A stretch of 37,234 nt of DNA. It comes from Candidatus Phocaeicola excrementigallinarum. GTDB lineage: Bacteria > Bacteroidota > Bacteroidia > Bacteroidales > Bacteroidaceae. The stretch covers positions 1-37,234 of the forward strand of contig DWVR01000070.1 in assembly GCA_019120125.1 (NCBI GenBank). The letters are read 5' to 3'. The position numbers and the translations under genes are program-made. Shown piece by piece: positions 35,096-37,234 of this stretch (position 1 is the first letter of the stretch; each line of letters opens with the position of its first letter). The notes under the pieces were generated by a model that was given only the letters and a program-made list of their open reading frames with translations, was not told where the DNA came from and did not search any database.

Positions 35096-36678
35096 TCAAA
35101 CATAGGGTACTTTTTTTTATCCTTTATACCATTAAGCTGATTGATTCTCCATTCTTTTGAGAAGTCTTCCAGCCGTACTCCTCGATAAGGATATTTATCA
35201 CCCGATAATTTACACCTGCGTTTTATTTCATCAACAAACGAATCGGTGTACATTTCTTCCACTAAATAATACCCTACCTTATCTTCTTCCAGCGGTTGCA
35301 GAAAAACATAAGCATCAAAATTTTCCTCAAAAGTTCCATCAAGAGGAACTCCTTGATACTCCAAATCGAAATCAAAAGGCTCTTGTCCAAAAGGAGAATC
35401 AGCCAAAGCAAAAGCAACCGGCTTATTTCCATTTGTCTGAAAGACATAATCAAACAAGCCCTTCCTTATTTTCCCAAAGACATTACCTGAATTATCACCC
35501 CACACTGTATGAAGCAATACAGAATACACTTCTTTGTCCGAGAACTTCTTTCTTAGAAGATTGCCCAGGCTTGGAACACCATTGGCATGTTTGCAAGCGT
35601 GATTTCCACCCACAATAAACAGATTTCCACGCGAGTCATGATTTTCACGAATTATTTTCTCGGTCACATCAGCCATGCAAGCATCCCGATCCTGAAATGA
35701 ATGGTTGTTCCAACACTTAAAATCATCTTCCGTCTGAATATCCAGCCACGACAATCCAAAATCAGGAAAAATTACCCGTATTTTCTTTGCCGGGGACAAC
35801 TTTTGATTTACTTCCCAAAGAGTTATTAAGAATTCATACATTCCTTTATCATTCCAGCCATACTGATAGTCGCCTCCCAAAATATCCAACAACAACTGCC
35901 TGTTTAATTTTTCCCCGTTCAGGAATTGATTTATACGTTTCTGATTCCCTCTTTTCATCTCTAAAAATACAGTTCCCACTATCTCCGGAAACTCAGGCCT
36001 CTGTACCAACCGCTTCATCAAATCCCATGAAGGTTTATAAAAATGATGCTCTCCATAAAGAACAATCCGATGCCGCTTCAATGCGTCTAAAAGAAAATCC
36101 TCCGGTTTCTGACCATGCGACCGGACATATCGGATAAAAGCCATTGTATCTGTTGAGACATGCGATATTCGCGAAACATATCTCACATACTTGTCCAAAA
36201 CAGGAGCCAGCCTTTCTTTTAACCACAATCGGCCTTCTTCAACCGACTTTACAGGCTGCTCTCCGGCGTTTACCCATCTGCCATTCTCAAGAACCGAACC
36301 CGTAAGCAAATACCTGTATTCATCTTTCCAAACTCTTAACGTAGAAATCACTCCGGCCACAGAATCATTGTAATAAACGACCTGCTTGACCTCCCGGTTC
36401 AGAATCTCCTCTCTCACTTCAGGTTTCACCTCACGATCCTTATAACTTTTGCCCAAAGGGCAGAAGCGGAAAGTAAAGATTTTATCAAAACAAACAGAAT
36501 CATTGCCCTTGGCCTGCATGTAGGCAGACGCTGCAAATGCGCCTAACGGAGATGACAAATCAATCGTGTCTTTTAATTCACTTACTTTCTTATCAACCCA
36601 AACAATACGCTTGAACTCAGCTTTGACGCCTGTACCCCACAATACCAACAACCATAATATTAAAACAATTCTTTTCAT
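35077..36678 (-). CDS. Secreted Tiki/ChaN/EreA-like protein
   Basis: This encodes 533 residues with a signal peptide (MKRIVLILWLLVLWGTGVKA, cleavage near 20). Residues 21-200 are unrecognised. Residues 205-420 have the ChaN/EreA/TraB (Tiki) superfamily layout: RIVLYGEHHFYKPSWDLMKR with the first GEHH, IVGTVFLEMKRGNQ with the second Glu, and a late IVGGNHACKH. The motif residues would bind metal or act in hydrolysis, or, in ChaN itself, bind heme. The last 110 residues (from FGQEPFDFDLEYQGVPL) look like a family-specific tail. Predicted in periplasm. Base composition is clearly more A/T-rich than the core genes, suggesting transfer. The 3' end overlaps the reading frame of the IS remnant, so the last residues may have been replaced by that insertion. 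Confidence 0.6.
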   Translation of the reverse strand: MKRIVLILWLLVLWGTGVKAEFKRIVWVDKKVSELKDTIDLSSPLGAFAASAYMQAKGNDSVCFDKIFTFRFCPLGKSYKDREVKPEVREEILNREVKQVVYYNDSVAGVISTLRVWKDEYRYLLTGSVLENGRWVNAGEQPVKSVEEGRLWLKERLAPVLDKYVRYVSRISHVSTDTMAFIRYVRSHGQKPEDFLLDALKRHRIVLYGEHHFYKPSWDLMKRLVQRPEFPEIVGTVFLEMKRGNQKRINQFLNGEKLNRQLLLDILGGDYQYGWNDKGMYEFLITLWEVNQKLSPAKKIRVIFPDFGLSWLDIQTEDDFKCWNNHSFQDRDACMADVTEKIIRENHDSRGNLFIVGGNHACKHANGVPSLGNLLRKKFSDKEVYSVLLHTVWGDNSGNVFGKIRKGLFDYVFQTNGNKPVAFALADSPFGQEPFDFDLEYQGVPLDGTFEENFDAYVFLQPLEEDKVGYYLVEEMYTDSFVDEIKRRCKLSGDKYPYRGVRLEDFSKEWRINQLNGIKDKKKYPMFEKYSTL

Positions 36679-36877
36679 TCTAATATGATATTAATACCCG
36701 TCGGCAGAACCAAGACAGTACATATTTAATTCCGACAATGGATTTTTTAAATTATTATTAGCACTTAACGATATGTCTTTGTCGCAAAGGAACGAAACAA
36801 TTTTACAAGAAACCATACTTCATTTATTTTTTGTCATTTTTTAACCCACAGAATAAAAAGAACGGTCATCACCTTCT
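36679..36877. other. A/T-rich intergenic region
   Basis: There is no gene here. It contains the 5' leader of the Tiki/ChaN-like gene. CCTTTGCGACAAAG on the minus strand (about 36795-36782) has a CTTTG/CAAAG inverted repeat and may be near the promoter, but no full TAnnTTTG with a proper -33 was found. Confidence 0.4.
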
Positions 36878-37234
36878 TCAATCCAGCCTTGTTCTGAATT
36901 CAAAGCTCACGAAAGCCGCTGACAAATATTTTTCCAGACCTAATCCGGCAATGATACACGGCTCATTTAACCGCAGACCAATGGCATATTGAGAAAAACA
37001 GCCATTCACCACCACGCTGCCGGAGAAGCCCTCGTTGTGTACCTTGGACTTCACCTTCGAGTTTCCGGCTCAGATGACCACTTTCTCCTGCGAGGTGCTG
37101 ACCATACGGACGCTGTTCAGCAATGCTCCGCTGCGCACCAACAGGGTTCCGCGGGTGGGGCGGTAGTGCTTGCTGAGCGGTTTCCACGGCTTTCCGTTGA
37201 AATTCTTTTCGGCGAACCTGCGGCGGCTATATTC
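36878..37234 (-). pseudogene. Phage virion-morphogenesis (gpG-like) protein, remnant with internal stop
   Basis: On the minus strand from the window edge: RRRFAEKNFNGKPWKPLSKH, PTRGTLLVRSGALLNSVRMV and EKVVI, then TGA at 37072-37070, and in the same frame AGNSKVKSKVHNEGFSGSVV. The order (F.GKPW-P, LL.RSGAL..S, then V.NEG) is that of phage tail-completion/virion-morphogenesis proteins of Mu- and P2-type phages. After about 37005 similarity ends, and the frame runs on in A/T-rich DNA to a stop at 36880-36878. The gene is broken by the stop and lacks its C-terminus. Upstream prophage genes, if any, lie outside the window. Confidence 0.65.

Noticed and set aside
36963-37187. 74-codon minus-strand ORF at the right edge
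   Set aside because: The gpG-like similarity lies in another frame; this one is an out-of-frame shadow.
1-37234. tRNA, rRNA or origin sequences
   Set aside because: No cloverleaf-like or rRNA-like segments were recognised while reading the intergenic regions.

Overview
This window is a stretch of chromosome from a member of the Bacteroidales, most likely Bacteroides, Phocaeicola or a close relative. The evidence is a SusC/SusD pair, GSIII-type glutamine synthetase, DUF4270 and DUF3244 proteins, LL-diaminopimelate aminotransferase, a class III fructose-bisphosphatase, and promoters of the Bacteroidetes type (-7 TAnnTTTG, about 19 bp downstream of a TTTG). The species cannot be fixed from the sequence alone. 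Most of the window is ordinary core metabolism. Both edges, and the block from about 33 to 37 kb, carry mobile or decayed DNA.

Layout. 1-128: the 3' end of an insertion sequence, its transposase tail and terminal repeat. 140-910: two small genes, one unrecognised and one DUF3244-like secreted protein. 980-2692: a membrane-anchored TPR protein with a C-terminal helix-turn-helix. 2720-5728: an AMP-dependent acyl-CoA synthetase co-transcribed with an outer-membrane-type protein built of 16-residue repeats. 5757-7263: YitT-type membrane protein and Crp/Fnr-type regulator (minus strand). 7387-10944: dapL and glnN. 11001-14785: AspT/YidE-type transporter and fbp. 14813-22609: susC, susD and a secreted metallophosphoesterase/beta-propeller protein (minus strand), with a cluster of palindromic 22-bp units between the last two. 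22693-23981: panC-panD. 24241-26593: a stand-alone N-terminal half of a glycogen synthase and a DUF4270 lipoprotein. 26625-31872: a threonine operon (thrA, an ApgM-type homoserine kinase, thrC) behind a leader that looks like a peptide-coding attenuator. 32053-34882: AraC regulator, a frameshifted aldo/keto reductase and an alpha/beta hydrolase. 34900-35095: a decayed transposase tail related to the one at the left edge. 35077-36678: a secreted Tiki/ChaN/EreA-like protein. 36878-37234: remnant of a phage virion-morphogenesis (gpG-like) gene with an internal stop.

How the genes fit together. The thr operon encodes aspartate kinase and homoserine dehydrogenase (one fused protein), homoserine kinase and threonine synthase, so only aspartate-semialdehyde dehydrogenase is missing for the route from aspartate to threonine. 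dapL (lysine and cell wall) shares aspartate semialdehyde with that route and sits beside glnN (ammonium assimilation). panC and panD make pantothenate from beta-alanine, itself made from aspartate. The SusC/SusD/phosphoesterase set is a small nutrient-uptake locus without a visible glycoside hydrolase or regulator.

The most interesting signals are the thr leader (promoter, 29-codon ORF, terminator hairpin, and a possible antiterminator pairing), the palindromic repeat cluster after susD, the half-size glycogen synthase lacking the usual ADP-glucose motif, and the pair of related IS ends. I did not find an obviously new defence or mobile system.
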